A DNA stretch of 64,000 nt from Arenibacter sp. ARW7G5Y1 (lineage in GTDB: Bacteria; Bacteroidota; Bacteroidia; Flavobacteriales; Flavobacteriaceae): NCBI RefSeq assembly GCF_003201775.1, contig NZ_QJJZ01000013.1, forward strand, positions 62,001 through 126,000, given 5' to 3'. The notes beneath the pieces are model-generated. The model saw nothing but the letters and a program-made list of their open reading frames with translations. It was not told where the DNA came from and did no database searches. The translations under genes were made by a program, and so were the position numbers. Shown here piece by piece: positions 1 to 8,807 of the stretch. Position 1 is the first letter of the stretch, and the number at the start of each line of letters is the position of its first letter.

Positions 1-158
1 CTTTGCCAGAAAACCAACGTACCACCTTTTTGCTAAATAGGATAGATGGAAAGAAATATGCGGAAATCGCGGAAATGGAGGGGGTAAGTGTAAAAGCTAT
101 TGAAAAAAGGATGCACTTGGCCTTAAAAACACTTAGGGACCAGATTGAAGGAATATAG
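1..158 (+). CDS. ECF-type RNA polymerase sigma factor, C-terminal end (partial)
   Basis: The window opens inside this gene; from base 3 an open frame of 51 residues runs to TAG at 156-158. The visible part is sigma region 4: a helix-turn-helix with the stretch YAEIAEMEGVSVKAIEKRM, followed by the usual basic/leucine tail (LALKTLRDQI). This domain recognises the -35/-33 promoter element. The next genes are a FecR anti-sigma factor and a FecA-like receptor, so this is very likely the iron- or substrate-responsive sigma factor of that signalling unit. The N-terminal region 2 lies outside the window. Confidence 0.85.
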   Translation, partial: LPENQRTTFLLNRIDGKKYAEIAEMEGVSVKAIEKRMHLALKTLRDQIEGI

Positions 159-285
159 GACAAAGAATTGAATACGGAGTAATGAGTAAATGGGCAATTG
201 GGGTATTTTAACCTATTTAGGGTTAGAAAATTATCATTTTATACAGCAATCCCAAGACACGACACAAATATCGCTATACTAGTAG

Positions 286-305
286 TAATTGTTAATTGTT
301 AATTG
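286..305. repeat. Short tandem repeat TAATTGT upstream of fecR
   Basis: Three head-to-tail copies of the 7-mer TAATTGT (the last one base short) lie about 55 bases before the FecR start codon. A 9-base direct repeat GGGTATTTT also occurs at 201-209 and 313-321 in the same 200-bp gap. No clean TAnnTTTG promoter is visible here. The repeat may be a binding site or a simple slippage tract. Confidence 0.6.
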
Positions 306-358
306 AAAAGTAGGGTATTTTCAGTTTTGATTGTTATACCTATATAAAGCTAGAAACC

Positions 359-1267
359 ATGCAGGAAAATTATTTGGCAAAATGGCTCAACAACGAACTC
401 ACGCAAGAGGAGTTGGTTAAGTTTAAAGAGACCGAAGAGTATGCCTCGTACATAAAACTACGGGAAGCCACCAATAATTTGGCAGCGCCTGATTTCAACA
501 TGGCCAAGGCTTGGGATGACCTCAACAAACACAAGGCTTCCACCAAGAAAAAAGTAATTAATCTTAATCCATATAAGAAATATTTGGGCATAGCCGCTGC
601 CATTACCTTGATTATTGTTGCCTCCTTTTTGTACTATGGCAACTTGAACGAGGAAATAAGTACACAATATGCAAAAAGGACGGAAATATTGCTTCCAGAT
701 GCTTCGGAAGTTAGACTGAATGCAGATTCCCAAATTTCGTACAGCAAAAAGAATTGGACAAAAAAAAGGGACATAGCACTAAACGGAGAAGCTTATTTTA
801 AGGTAGCCAAAGGAAAGCGTTTTACCGTAACAACGGAGCAAGGAACCGTAACCGTTTTGGGTACCCAATTTAATGTAGAAAACAGAAAAGGCTATTTTGA
901 AGTAGCCTGCTACGAAGGTTTGGTAAGTGTTGTGTACAACAAGCAAGAAATTAAACTCCCAGCTGGCAATTCATTGGTGGTCATAAACGGAGAATTACAG
1001 GCCTTAAAAATACCAAATACAAAGGAACCCTCCTGGATAAGGAACGAAAGTAGTTTTAAAAGTATTCCCTTGAAATTTGTTTTGGATGAATTTCAAAGAC
1101 AATTTAGTATTGAGGTCTCTACCAAAAACATAGATACCAATCAATTATTTACAGGATCCTTTAGCAATACGGATAAGGAATTGGCGTTGCAAAGTATTAG
1201 TACTCCTTCTCAGATCATGTATAAACTAGAGGGGAATAAAGTGCTGTTCTATGCTGAAACGCCATAA
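359..1267 (+). CDS. FecR-family anti-sigma factor (inner membrane)
   Basis: 302 residues in the usual Bacteroidota FecR layout. There is a short cytoplasmic N-terminal part that binds the sigma factor, one membrane helix at about residues 76-92 (IAAAITLIIVASFLYYG), then the periplasmic FecR domain (about 105-205; TEILLPDASEVRLNADSQISY, split by RGYFEVA-type strands). A C-terminal DUF4974/STN-like domain follows (about 225-300; SIPLKFVLDEFQRQFSIEV). It should hold the upstream ECF sigma factor inactive until the outer-membrane receptor signals. Its 3' end overlaps the receptor gene by 17 bases, so the two are probably translationally coupled. Confidence 0.9.
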   Translation: MQENYLAKWLNNELTQEELVKFKETEEYASYIKLREATNNLAAPDFNMAKAWDDLNKHKASTKKKVINLNPYKKYLGIAAAITLIIVASFLYYGNLNEEISTQYAKRTEILLPDASEVRLNADSQISYSKKNWTKKRDIALNGEAYFKVAKGKRFTVTTEQGTVTVLGTQFNVENRKGYFEVACYEGLVSVVYNKQEIKLPAGNSLVVINGELQALKIPNTKEPSWIRNESSFKSIPLKFVLDEFQRQFSIEVSTKNIDTNQLFTGSFSNTDKELALQSISTPSQIMYKLEGNKVLFYAETP

Positions 1268-3815
1268 AGACCTTGTATTTCTTGTTGCCCTTTGTTTATC
1301 CCTTCTTTTCCCTTATTCCAACCGGGCACAAGATAATAGTGCGCCAAAAGCAAATCTAATCAGTTATTTGGAAAAACTGGAAAGGGAGTTCAACATAAAA
1401 TTCTCCTATGCCGATCAGGACTTGCAACAATTGCAATTTTCTATTCCGGATACCAATTCCCTACCCCAAATACTTGACGAGCTTCGCAGTCAGACCCTAT
1501 TGGACATCACTAAGCTCAATGATCGTTATTTTGCCATATCCAAAAGTAAGTTCATAGATATCTGTGCCAAGGTGATGGATAATTTTGAGAACAGCACCAT
1601 CATGAATGCTACCGTGCAGGTTTTGGGCAACAATATATCGCAAATTACCGATCTTGAGGGGCAGTTTAGAATTAAGCAGGTGCCTAGAAATGCCAATATC
1701 GCCATAAAACACCTTGGTTTTAAGACCAAATATTTAAGTGCGGAAGAACTCCTGGACAATAATCCATGCAAGACCATATTATTGTCTCCAAATTATCAGC
1801 AACTGGAAGAAGTTGTTGTCTATCAATTCCTTACAACCGGTATCACTAAAGAACCGGATGCCAGCATTGAACTCAACACGGACAAATTTGGAATTTTACC
1901 CGGTCTTATAGAACCTGATGTACTGCAGACCATACAAGCATTGCCCGGAATTAAGAGTGTGGACGAGACCGTGTCCGACATCAATGTGAGGGGAGGTACC
2001 AACGACCAAAATTTAGTATTGTGGGATGGTATAAAAATGTACCATTCAGGACATTTTTTTGGTTTAATTTCTGCTTTTAACCCCTATTTGATAGATAATG
2101 TAAATATCATAAAAAATGGGACCAGCGTGCAATATGGTGATGGAGTGAGCAGTGTAATCAATATAAAGACCAGAAATAACATCAACGATTCATTCGTGGG
2201 AGGGGCAGGATTTAATTTATTGAGCGGCGATGTATTTGGACAGCTACCCTTTTCCGAGAAAGTTTCCGTTCAGTTTTCCGGTAGACGTTCTACCACAGAT
2301 TTTATAAATACCCCTACCTACAATCGGTTTTTTGACAAAGTGTTTCAGGACAGTGAGGTCAAGGAAAATGGCAATTCAACCAATGCCGAAAATACAGTTA
2401 GGGACGAAGATTTCTATTTCTACGATTTTACGGGCAAATTGCTTTACGACATCAGTGAAAACCAGAAGGCGAGACTTAGTTTTATCAATACCAACAACCA
2501 CCTTAATTACTCGGAAAAAACGGAGGATGCCACGGCCAAAAGTCTATTGGATCAAACCAATCTTTCCTTTGGAGGGAGCTTGGAAAGTAAATGGACTCCC
2601 AACTGGAGTACCCATTTAAACCTGTATTACACCCGCTACAATTTGGATTCCCAAAACATCCCTTCCCAATCCCAGCAACTTTTTCAGAGTAACCAGGTTT
2701 TGGAAAAGGCAATAAAATTGAACACCAAATACCACTTTGGCCCAAACCTTAATTGGTTGAACGGATATCAACTTAATGAGGTGGGCATAACCAACTTTAC
2801 CCAAGTGAGCCAACCCCCATACAAGAGCAATATAAAAGGGGTGATTATGACGCATTCCCTATTTTCCGAGTTGGATTATAGATCCAAAAATGAAAAATTC
2901 AATGCCAGAGGCGGACTAAGATTAAATTACATTAAAAACTTAAAGACCTTTAAAACCTTTGACGAGTTTATTCTAGAACCCAGATTAAACTTAAATTATG
3001 CTTGGACAGAAGAGCTAAAGACCGAATTACTTGGAGAATTTAAAAGTCAGTCCACCAACCAAATAATAGATTTGGAACAAAATTTTTTGGGAATTGAAAA
3101 AAGGCGATGGATACTTTCGGACAACGAAATATTACCTATTACCAAAAGCAAACAAATATCCCTTGGACTAAATTATGACAAAAATACGCTTTATGTAGGT
3201 GTTGAAGGCTTTTACAAGAAGGTGGATGGCATAAGTACTGCTACACAGGGGTTTCAAAACCAAGATCAATTTAATGGCGAAATAGGAAAATACGACATAT
3301 CCGGAATCGAATTCTTGATCAATAAAAAAACAACAACCTATAGCACCTGGCTCAGTTACGCCTATAACACCAACAATTATACTTTTGAGAATATAACGCC
3401 CCAGCAATTCCCCAACAATTTGGACATTAGGCACACCATAAGCTTTGCCGGCACCTATACTTACAAGAGCTTTAGAATGGGGCTTGGTGCCAATTACCAC
3501 ACGGGAAGACCATATACCAAACCACAGGAAGGCAACAACTCTATTATCCTGGATGTTTTCCCCAATCAAATCAATTATGAGGAGCCAAATAGTAGTAGAC
3601 TCCCAGCCTACCTCAGGGCAGATGCTTCGTTTATCTACAACTTCAAGATAAGCCAAGGAATAAAATCGTCCGTAGGGGCTTCCGTCTTAAACCTATTGAA
3701 TAAAAAGAATATCCTTAATATCTATTACAGGATAAATGAACAAAACGAAATTGAAACTATAGAAAGAGTTTCATTAGGCATTACCCCCAACTTTAGTTTC
3801 CGAATGAGCTTTTAG
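1251..3815 (+). CDS. FecA-like TonB-dependent outer-membrane receptor with N-terminal signalling domain
   Basis: 854 residues. A signal peptide (about 1-26, ending in NRAQ) is followed by a secretin/TonB short N-terminal (STN) domain at about 34-98 (LEREFNIKFSYADQDL), which in FecA-type receptors contacts FecR. A carboxypeptidase-regulatory-like beta domain follows (about 107-178), then the plug (about 205-310; DVLQTIQALPGIKS, DINVRGGTNDQNLVLWDG) and a 22-strand-type barrel ending in an aromatic C-terminal Phe. The ligand cannot be read from sequence; the FecR partner points to a siderophore or another scarce nutrient. The gene overlaps fecR and no terminator follows on this strand. Confidence 0.9.
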   Translation: MLKRHKDLVFLVALCLSLLFPYSNRAQDNSAPKANLISYLEKLEREFNIKFSYADQDLQQLQFSIPDTNSLPQILDELRSQTLLDITKLNDRYFAISKSKFIDICAKVMDNFENSTIMNATVQVLGNNISQITDLEGQFRIKQVPRNANIAIKHLGFKTKYLSAEELLDNNPCKTILLSPNYQQLEEVVVYQFLTTGITKEPDASIELNTDKFGILPGLIEPDVLQTIQALPGIKSVDETVSDINVRGGTNDQNLVLWDGIKMYHSGHFFGLISAFNPYLIDNVNIIKNGTSVQYGDGVSSVINIKTRNNINDSFVGGAGFNLLSGDVFGQLPFSEKVSVQFSGRRSTTDFINTPTYNRFFDKVFQDSEVKENGNSTNAENTVRDEDFYFYDFTGKLLYDISENQKARLSFINTNNHLNYSEKTEDATAKSLLDQTNLSFGGSLESKWTPNWSTHLNLYYTRYNLDSQNIPSQSQQLFQSNQVLEKAIKLNTKYHFGPNLNWLNGYQLNEVGITNFTQVSQPPYKSNIKGVIMTHSLFSELDYRSKNEKFNARGGLRLNYIKNLKTFKTFDEFILEPRLNLNYAWTEELKTELLGEFKSQSTNQIIDLEQNFLGIEKRRWILSDNEILPITKSKQISLGLNYDKNTLYVGVEGFYKKVDGISTATQGFQNQDQFNGEIGKYDISGIEFLINKKTTTYSTWLSYAYNTNNYTFENITPQQFPNNLDIRHTISFAGTYTYKSFRMGLGANYHTGRPYTKPQEGNNSIILDVFPNQINYEEPNSSRLPAYLRADASFIYNFKISQGIKSSVGASVLNLLNKKNILNIYYRINEQNEIETIERVSLGITPNFSFRMSF

Positions 3816-3901
3816 TTTTTCCAATATGTTCCTTGCAAAATAAATAAAGACGGGTAACTGCTTTAGAACCTTGTTGTTTACACAACTTGGATTTTTGCCA
3901 T

Positions 3902-3945
3902 AAAAAAACCGGGAGTTATGGATTGTACCTATCCATAACTCCCGG
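3902..3945 (-). terminator. Rho-independent terminator of the DUF1080 gene
   Basis: A perfect 15-bp stem (arms 3909-3923 and 3931-3945, starting CCGGGAGTTATGG) with a 7-base loop. On the minus strand it is followed by a run of seven T (plus-strand A at 3902-3908). It lies 24 bases past the stop codon of the HEAT/DUF1080 gene and closes that transcription unit. It also separates the unit from the convergent receptor gene. Confidence 0.93.
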
Positions 3946-3969
3946 TATATAAATAAATAATCAATAAAA

Positions 3970-6900
3970 TTACTTGCTCAAATCCTTAATTCTAATATTC
4001 CTAAAGGCGAGTTCGGCACCATGGCCCAAGAAACCAATGTGACCTGTATTTCTTTCCAGGCCTGGGTGTTCCTTATGGTCTGCCGTCCCATTCTTGGACG
4101 CCTCCTTCCAATCCCCATCCACAATGACGGTGCCATTCAAGGTTACTTTAACATGATTTCCCTTAACGACAACCTCCTGCGAATTCCATTCCCCTACCGG
4201 ATTCAATGCTCCTCTTTTTGCCGCCATTATTCCATATACGGACCCATGGTATTGGTAAGGTTTTAGATTGGCGTAAATTTCGGCCGTATTGTCCAAAATC
4301 TGCAATTCCTTACCTTCATAGGCAGCATCGCCCTTTAAGGGAGCATGAATACCCAAACCGTTGTTGGCGCCAGGAGTCAATTTAAAATCGAACCTGAAAA
4401 TAAAATCCGAATATTCTTCTGCGGTATACAAATTTCCGTGACCACCCCTTTTAGGGCGTACCAATAACTCATTGTTTTCCATAACATAGTCGGTTTTATT
4501 GCCGACCCAATGATCAAGATCCTTTCCATTCAGCAAAGATTTAAAACCTTCTTTCTTTTCCTCTTCGGTCAATAGATCATCACCAGAACCAATTTCCCTT
4601 ACATAAATATTCCTAAAGCCCAAGTCTTCCCCGTGAGCCTGTAGCTCAATGGCCTCTTTTGCAAAAATTGCCTGTTTGCGATCCCAATAGTTTTCCAAAA
4701 CTACATTATCCGTTACCAAGACTCCATTTAAGTGTATCGTAACGCGCTCACCCACCATTTTAATCCTAAAGGTATTCCATTCATCAATGGGGTTGTCGGC
4801 CACCTGCAAAGGCTTACTCTCATGTTTTTGATTATTGTACAAACCACCTGACCCCACTTGGGCACCAACATTTACTCTGGCAATGTCCCATATTTGAACC
4901 TGGGGCGTACCCCTTAAATAAATACCACTATCGCCTCCGTTGGTAATCTTCCAATCTACGAGCATTTCAAAATCGCCATAATCCTTAATGGTACAAATAT
5001 TATTATATCCTTCCCCTTTAAAACCGATAACACCGTTTTCTATATACCAATCTTTCATCATCTGTTCATTGGCCTTGGCCTGTTCTGCTGCCAATTTTCT
5101 GGAAGACATTTTGGACCGTGCTATTGGATTTTGTACCAATCCTTCCCATCCTGTAAAGTCCTTGCCATTGAAGATCGATACAAAGCCTTTCTCATTGGGC
5201 ATTTTATCCAAAAACTCCTTCACGTCAATTTTAATATACTGGCTATCTGGACCTGTAAGGTTGTCTATACTTCTAGATACAATATCCCTTACCACTTCCC
5301 CGCTTAGGCCATCCTGTTTACCAGGGGTAGGCAAAGCAATGGCTATAGCTACATTTGAAGCGGTTGTTAAAAGTTCCTTATCTTGTAAATATTCCGAAAC
5401 AAAAATTAGGGAAAGGAAGGTTTTTATATTCCTTACCGCAGAAAGCACTTGCTTTTTTTCTGCGAGGGTTTTGGCCTCAGGCATCAGCTTCCTAACCAAC
5501 AACAATTTCTGATCATCCGGATAATCCGATTTTCTGACCTTGGCAAGATAATTGGTAAAAGCATTTTTTCTTATTGCACCATCAGTACTAGATGTGGCCG
5601 ACCTAAATAGATATGGCAAAGCATCATTGTTTTTCCAGTTGGACAAGGCATCCAAAGCAATCATTTTTTCACTATCATTACCTTTAGAAAGGCTTTGGGA
5701 AACCAATTCCAATGCTTCCTGATTACTTAAGGAAGCCAGTACCGGCAATAATTTTGACTTATCCGCGGCCTTTTTATACTCCTTGAAGACAGCATCCGCA
5801 TATTTGCCATTACTTTCATCCAGAATACCCAAAAGGGCCTGCTGTGCATTATTTATGTTTTCGGCCTTATCGGTCTTGTTCAACAGATTAACCAAGGTGG
5901 AAAAATCCTTATCCGTTGAAATAGATGGCAAAGCCCTGTATACTGCACCAGCAACCTTTTCACTTCCTGAATCGATAACCGCTACCAGTGTATCAAATTG
6001 ATCAGTGGCATTTCTGGCCGCCAAGACATTTATCAATACTTCCTTACCGGCCTCATTTACATTGGGGAGCTGACCGGCCAATAACCCACTGTCCTTGGCA
6101 TCGCACAATCTTAACAAGCTTTCCTCTATAGCCTTATATTCCACAGGGGTAGTGGCCTGTTTTAAACTGTTGAACAATACTGGTAAGGCCTTGTTCTTTT
6201 CTTGATAGGACAAAGATTTTATTCCTGCCTCACGTACAGCAACATCCTTGTCTTCCACCGCCTTCAAAACAACCTTATCAAAAACAGCCATTTCCTTGCT
6301 TTTACCAAGCATTCTAATTATAAGCGGTTTAATTTCTATTGATGATTTCTTATACTGTTTTACCCATAGTGCAACCTCCGTGGACGTAAGATCGGAGCCG
6401 GCCGCATCCAGCACGGCACCAACATAATTCTTATTGCTGTTCTTGGACTCCTTTAACAAGGTCTTGGTAAAGGCTGTGCCTTCATTCTCACTCAATATAT
6501 GAATTCCCGCAGATCGATAATGCAGTTGGTCATCCATCCTGCAATTTTTGAGCAAGGCGTTGGCCACGGTATTACTTAAAACTTTATCGCCTTTCTTTTG
6601 CAATTTATTGCCATAGTGGATAAAGGCTATAATACTTTTGGAGTCATCCAATTGATAATTGGAGCTAGAAACAGCTTTTTCCAAGACCTCATAGGAAGTT
6701 GGACTTCCTATTTCGGCCAAAGCCATCAAGGCTCTTTCTTGTACTATTTTCGAAGATGAGTTTACACTAGCTTTCAACACTTCTTCCGCAGGAGCAAATT
6801 GTAGTGCGCCCAAAGCCTCAATAAAAGCAGCTTGTTTATTTACATCCCCTACCTCCGTAGCTTTCAAAATTGCCAAGGAAGCGTCAGTGGTACCTATGGC

Positions 6901-7371
6901 CGTTAAAGCGGCCAATGCTGGCTTAAACAAGTCGTTATTGGATAGATACCCCTTTAAAACTGGAACACTTGCATCGGTTCCAACATAAATTAGTCGGTCC
7001 ATTAAAAAGGTCTTTACCTCCTTGTGTTTAGCCGCCCCCACCGCATGTAACAAGGCCTTTTCAACCACAGAGTTCTGAATTTTTGGTTGTTTCCCACCAC
7101 TATAAATAGACACACTCTGAATGGCGTATCTGGCCTGGGTATCATTTCCACTTCCCAAAGGAACCAGCTTATCGGTAATTTTTAGGATCCCATCCTCGCC
7201 CAGATCAATAATCTCCTGCATTAGGCGATCCGAATGATCCAGGTCTTCCGTTGGTAATTGCATCAAAATATCGGCCACCTTGGTATCCAAGGTTCTATTG
7301 TCCTGTGCACTAATGGCAAATGTGCCTATAAATAGCATTAGCACACCTATGTTTTTATATAATGTATTCAT
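3970..7371 (-). CDS. Exported HEAT-repeat protein with two DUF1080 (3-keto-glycoside hydrolase) domains
   Basis: 1133 residues. The signal peptide is at 1-22 (ending in AISAQ). Residues about 25-700 are an alpha-helical solenoid of HEAT-type repeats (SIVQERALMALAEIG, VAVREAGIKSLSYQEK, EKMIALDALSNWKN). Two DUF1080 concanavalin-like folds follow, at about 725-930 (FVSIFNGKDFTGWEG, NGGDSGIYLRG, DEWNTFRIK) and about 940-1133 (FKSLLNGKDLDHWVG, GEWNSQEVVVKG, GHGAELAFRNIRI). DUF1080 proteins are known to cleave 3-keto-glucosides or 3-keto-disaccharides after a dehydrogenase has oxidised C3. Only 20 bases separate it from the Gfo/Idh/MocA gene upstream, so the two are cotranscribed. The HEAT part probably mediates substrate or protein contacts. 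Periplasmic or surface location is inferred from the signal peptide. Confidence 0.88.
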   Translation of the reverse strand: MNTLYKNIGVLMLFIGTFAISAQDNRTLDTKVADILMQLPTEDLDHSDRLMQEIIDLGEDGILKITDKLVPLGSGNDTQARYAIQSVSIYSGGKQPKIQNSVVEKALLHAVGAAKHKEVKTFLMDRLIYVGTDASVPVLKGYLSNNDLFKPALAALTAIGTTDASLAILKATEVGDVNKQAAFIEALGALQFAPAEEVLKASVNSSSKIVQERALMALAEIGSPTSYEVLEKAVSSSNYQLDDSKSIIAFIHYGNKLQKKGDKVLSNTVANALLKNCRMDDQLHYRSAGIHILSENEGTAFTKTLLKESKNSNKNYVGAVLDAAGSDLTSTEVALWVKQYKKSSIEIKPLIIRMLGKSKEMAVFDKVVLKAVEDKDVAVREAGIKSLSYQEKNKALPVLFNSLKQATTPVEYKAIEESLLRLCDAKDSGLLAGQLPNVNEAGKEVLINVLAARNATDQFDTLVAVIDSGSEKVAGAVYRALPSISTDKDFSTLVNLLNKTDKAENINNAQQALLGILDESNGKYADAVFKEYKKAADKSKLLPVLASLSNQEALELVSQSLSKGNDSEKMIALDALSNWKNNDALPYLFRSATSSTDGAIRKNAFTNYLAKVRKSDYPDDQKLLLVRKLMPEAKTLAEKKQVLSAVRNIKTFLSLIFVSEYLQDKELLTTASNVAIAIALPTPGKQDGLSGEVVRDIVSRSIDNLTGPDSQYIKIDVKEFLDKMPNEKGFVSIFNGKDFTGWEGLVQNPIARSKMSSRKLAAEQAKANEQMMKDWYIENGVIGFKGEGYNNICTIKDYGDFEMLVDWKITNGGDSGIYLRGTPQVQIWDIARVNVGAQVGSGGLYNNQKHESKPLQVADNPIDEWNTFRIKMVGERVTIHLNGVLVTDNVVLENYWDRKQAIFAKEAIELQAHGEDLGFRNIYVREIGSGDDLLTEEEKKEGFKSLLNGKDLDHWVGNKTDYVMENNELLVRPKRGGHGNLYTAEEYSDFIFRFDFKLTPGANNGLGIHAPLKGDAAYEGKELQILDNTAEIYANLKPYQYHGSVYGIMAAKRGALNPVGEWNSQEVVVKGNHVKVTLNGTVIVDGDWKEASKNGTADHKEHPGLERNTGHIGFLGHGAELAFRNIRIKDLSK

Positions 7372-7391
7372 TTTATATTTCTAGTATTTGG

Positions 7392-8660
7392 TTAATAAGC
7401 CCAAGAGGACCTCATTGGTTGATCTATTAATCTATTGGCTTCCTCATCATTGATAAATTCCTGTTTTACAGGATCAAACTCCAATGTACGTCCCAATCTC
7501 AAGGCGATAATACCCATGTTCACAACCGTTGCGGAACGATGGCCATTCTCTTCATTAAGGGCAAATTTCTGTCTGGTTTTAACCGATTCCGAGAATACGG
7601 TAATCTGCTCTTCAGGATCTGGAATACTATTGATCAAACCTTCTATATTGGGGATGGTCGACTTAAAACCGTTGTATATTTTTCCATTGGGCCCTTCAAT
7701 ATAGGCAGCATCCTTATCACTATTTTCACCGTCCAGGATAATTTGACAACCATCGGCATAGGTATAGGTAATTCTTCTCCAAGTCCCTATGGCATCATAG
7801 TGCTGCTCTGGTGCATCCACCTCCACTTTTACCGGACTGGTATTATCCTTTCCTAAAAAATATTGTACCGGATCAATATAGTGCTGGCCCATATCACCGA
7901 GCCCACCGCCATCATAATCCCAATATCCCCTAAAGGTACCGTGCACCCTATGTGGATGATAAGGCTTTTCCGGGGCCGGTCCCAGCCACATATTATAGTC
8001 CAACTCCGCTGGTACGGGTTGAGGCGTTAAATTTTCCTTTCCAACCCAATAGAACTTCCAATTAAATCCAGTAACCCCGCTAATGGTCACTTTTAACGGC
8101 CACCCTAAGGCACCACTATCCACTACCTTCTTCAACTTTTTTACCGGAGTACCCATTCCGTAAAAGTTATCCTTAAAACGGAACCAGGTATTTAAGCGGA
8201 ACATCTTTCCATGCAATTGCATGGCTTCCACAACCTTTTTACCTTCACCTATAGTTCTTGTCATGGGTTTTTCACACCAGACATCCTTTCCTGCTTCCGC
8301 CGCCATAATAGACATAAGACCATGCCAGTGGGGAGGAGTAGCTATATGCACGATATCCACATCAGGTCTTTGCAAAACTTCCCTAAAGTCCCGATACCCC
8401 TTAACACCGCTTCCCACTTTTTGAAGGGTATTCGAGAGATGGTTGGCATCGGCATCGCAAATAGCCAAAAGTCTAGTCCCTTCATAATTCAAATGTCCTT
8501 GGCCCATACCCCCAACGCCTATTACGGCCTTGGTCAATTGATCGCTAGGCGGAATAAAATTTGTCCCTCCCATGACATGTCTTGGAATTATACTGATTCC
8601 TGCAGCTGCCACTAGCGACTTTCTAACAAATTCCCTACGGCTGGTTGATTTTTTATCCAT
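7392..8660 (-). CDS. Tat-exported Gfo/Idh/MocA-family oxidoreductase
   Basis: 422 residues. The N-terminus carries a textbook twin-arginine signal (SRREFVRKS followed by a hydrophobic stretch and GISIIPRHVMGG), so the protein is exported folded with its cofactor bound. The Rossmann fold starts at about residue 45 (VIGVGGMGQGHLN). The family's EKP signature is present (CEKPMTRTIGEGKK, about residue 133), as is the C-terminal alpha/beta domain with GGGLGDMGQHYIDP. Family members oxidise or reduce sugar hydroxyls with a tightly held NAD(P). With the DUF1080 hydrolase downstream, the likely role is making, or returning electrons from, 3-keto-sugars in the periplasm. Substrate unknown. Confidence 0.9.
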   Translation of the reverse strand: MDKKSTSRREFVRKSLVAAAGISIIPRHVMGGTNFIPPSDQLTKAVIGVGGMGQGHLNYEGTRLLAICDADANHLSNTLQKVGSGVKGYRDFREVLQRPDVDIVHIATPPHWHGLMSIMAAEAGKDVWCEKPMTRTIGEGKKVVEAMQLHGKMFRLNTWFRFKDNFYGMGTPVKKLKKVVDSGALGWPLKVTISGVTGFNWKFYWVGKENLTPQPVPAELDYNMWLGPAPEKPYHPHRVHGTFRGYWDYDGGGLGDMGQHYIDPVQYFLGKDNTSPVKVEVDAPEQHYDAIGTWRRITYTYADGCQIILDGENSDKDAAYIEGPNGKIYNGFKSTIPNIEGLINSIPDPEEQITVFSESVKTRQKFALNEENGHRSATVVNMGIIALRLGRTLEFDPVKQEFINDEEANRLIDQPMRSSWAY

Positions 8661-8706
8661 CTATACTTATTCTATTAATTAATTGAAGTTTCAATATTTA
8701 AACCCA

Positions 8707-8755
8707 CAAAGAAATAGTGACATGCGTAAAAAAAGGGGTAATATTTGGGGTAATA
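8707..8755 (-). promoter_or_regulatory. Candidate activator-dependent promoter: tandem GGGGTAATA repeats next to a weak -7 element
   Basis: Two identical 9-mers, GGGGTAATA at 8735-8743 and 8747-8755, are spaced exactly 12 bases apart. A weaker third copy (6 of 9 bases) lies one period further at 8723. On the minus strand they sit just upstream of TTTCTTTG (plus 8707-8714), which differs from TAnnTTTG at one position, and there is no TTG at -33. A transcript would start near 8700 and reach the oxidoreductase ATG at 8660. Tandem repeats at about one helical turn are typical operators for OmpR/SARP-type winged-helix activators; such a regulator is encoded directly upstream. The regulator-site pairing is inference. 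Confidence 0.5.
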
Positions 8756-8807
8756 AAATTGAAAAAGAGGGAATTATATAAATATTTTCAAATATCCATG
8801 GGTGCTG

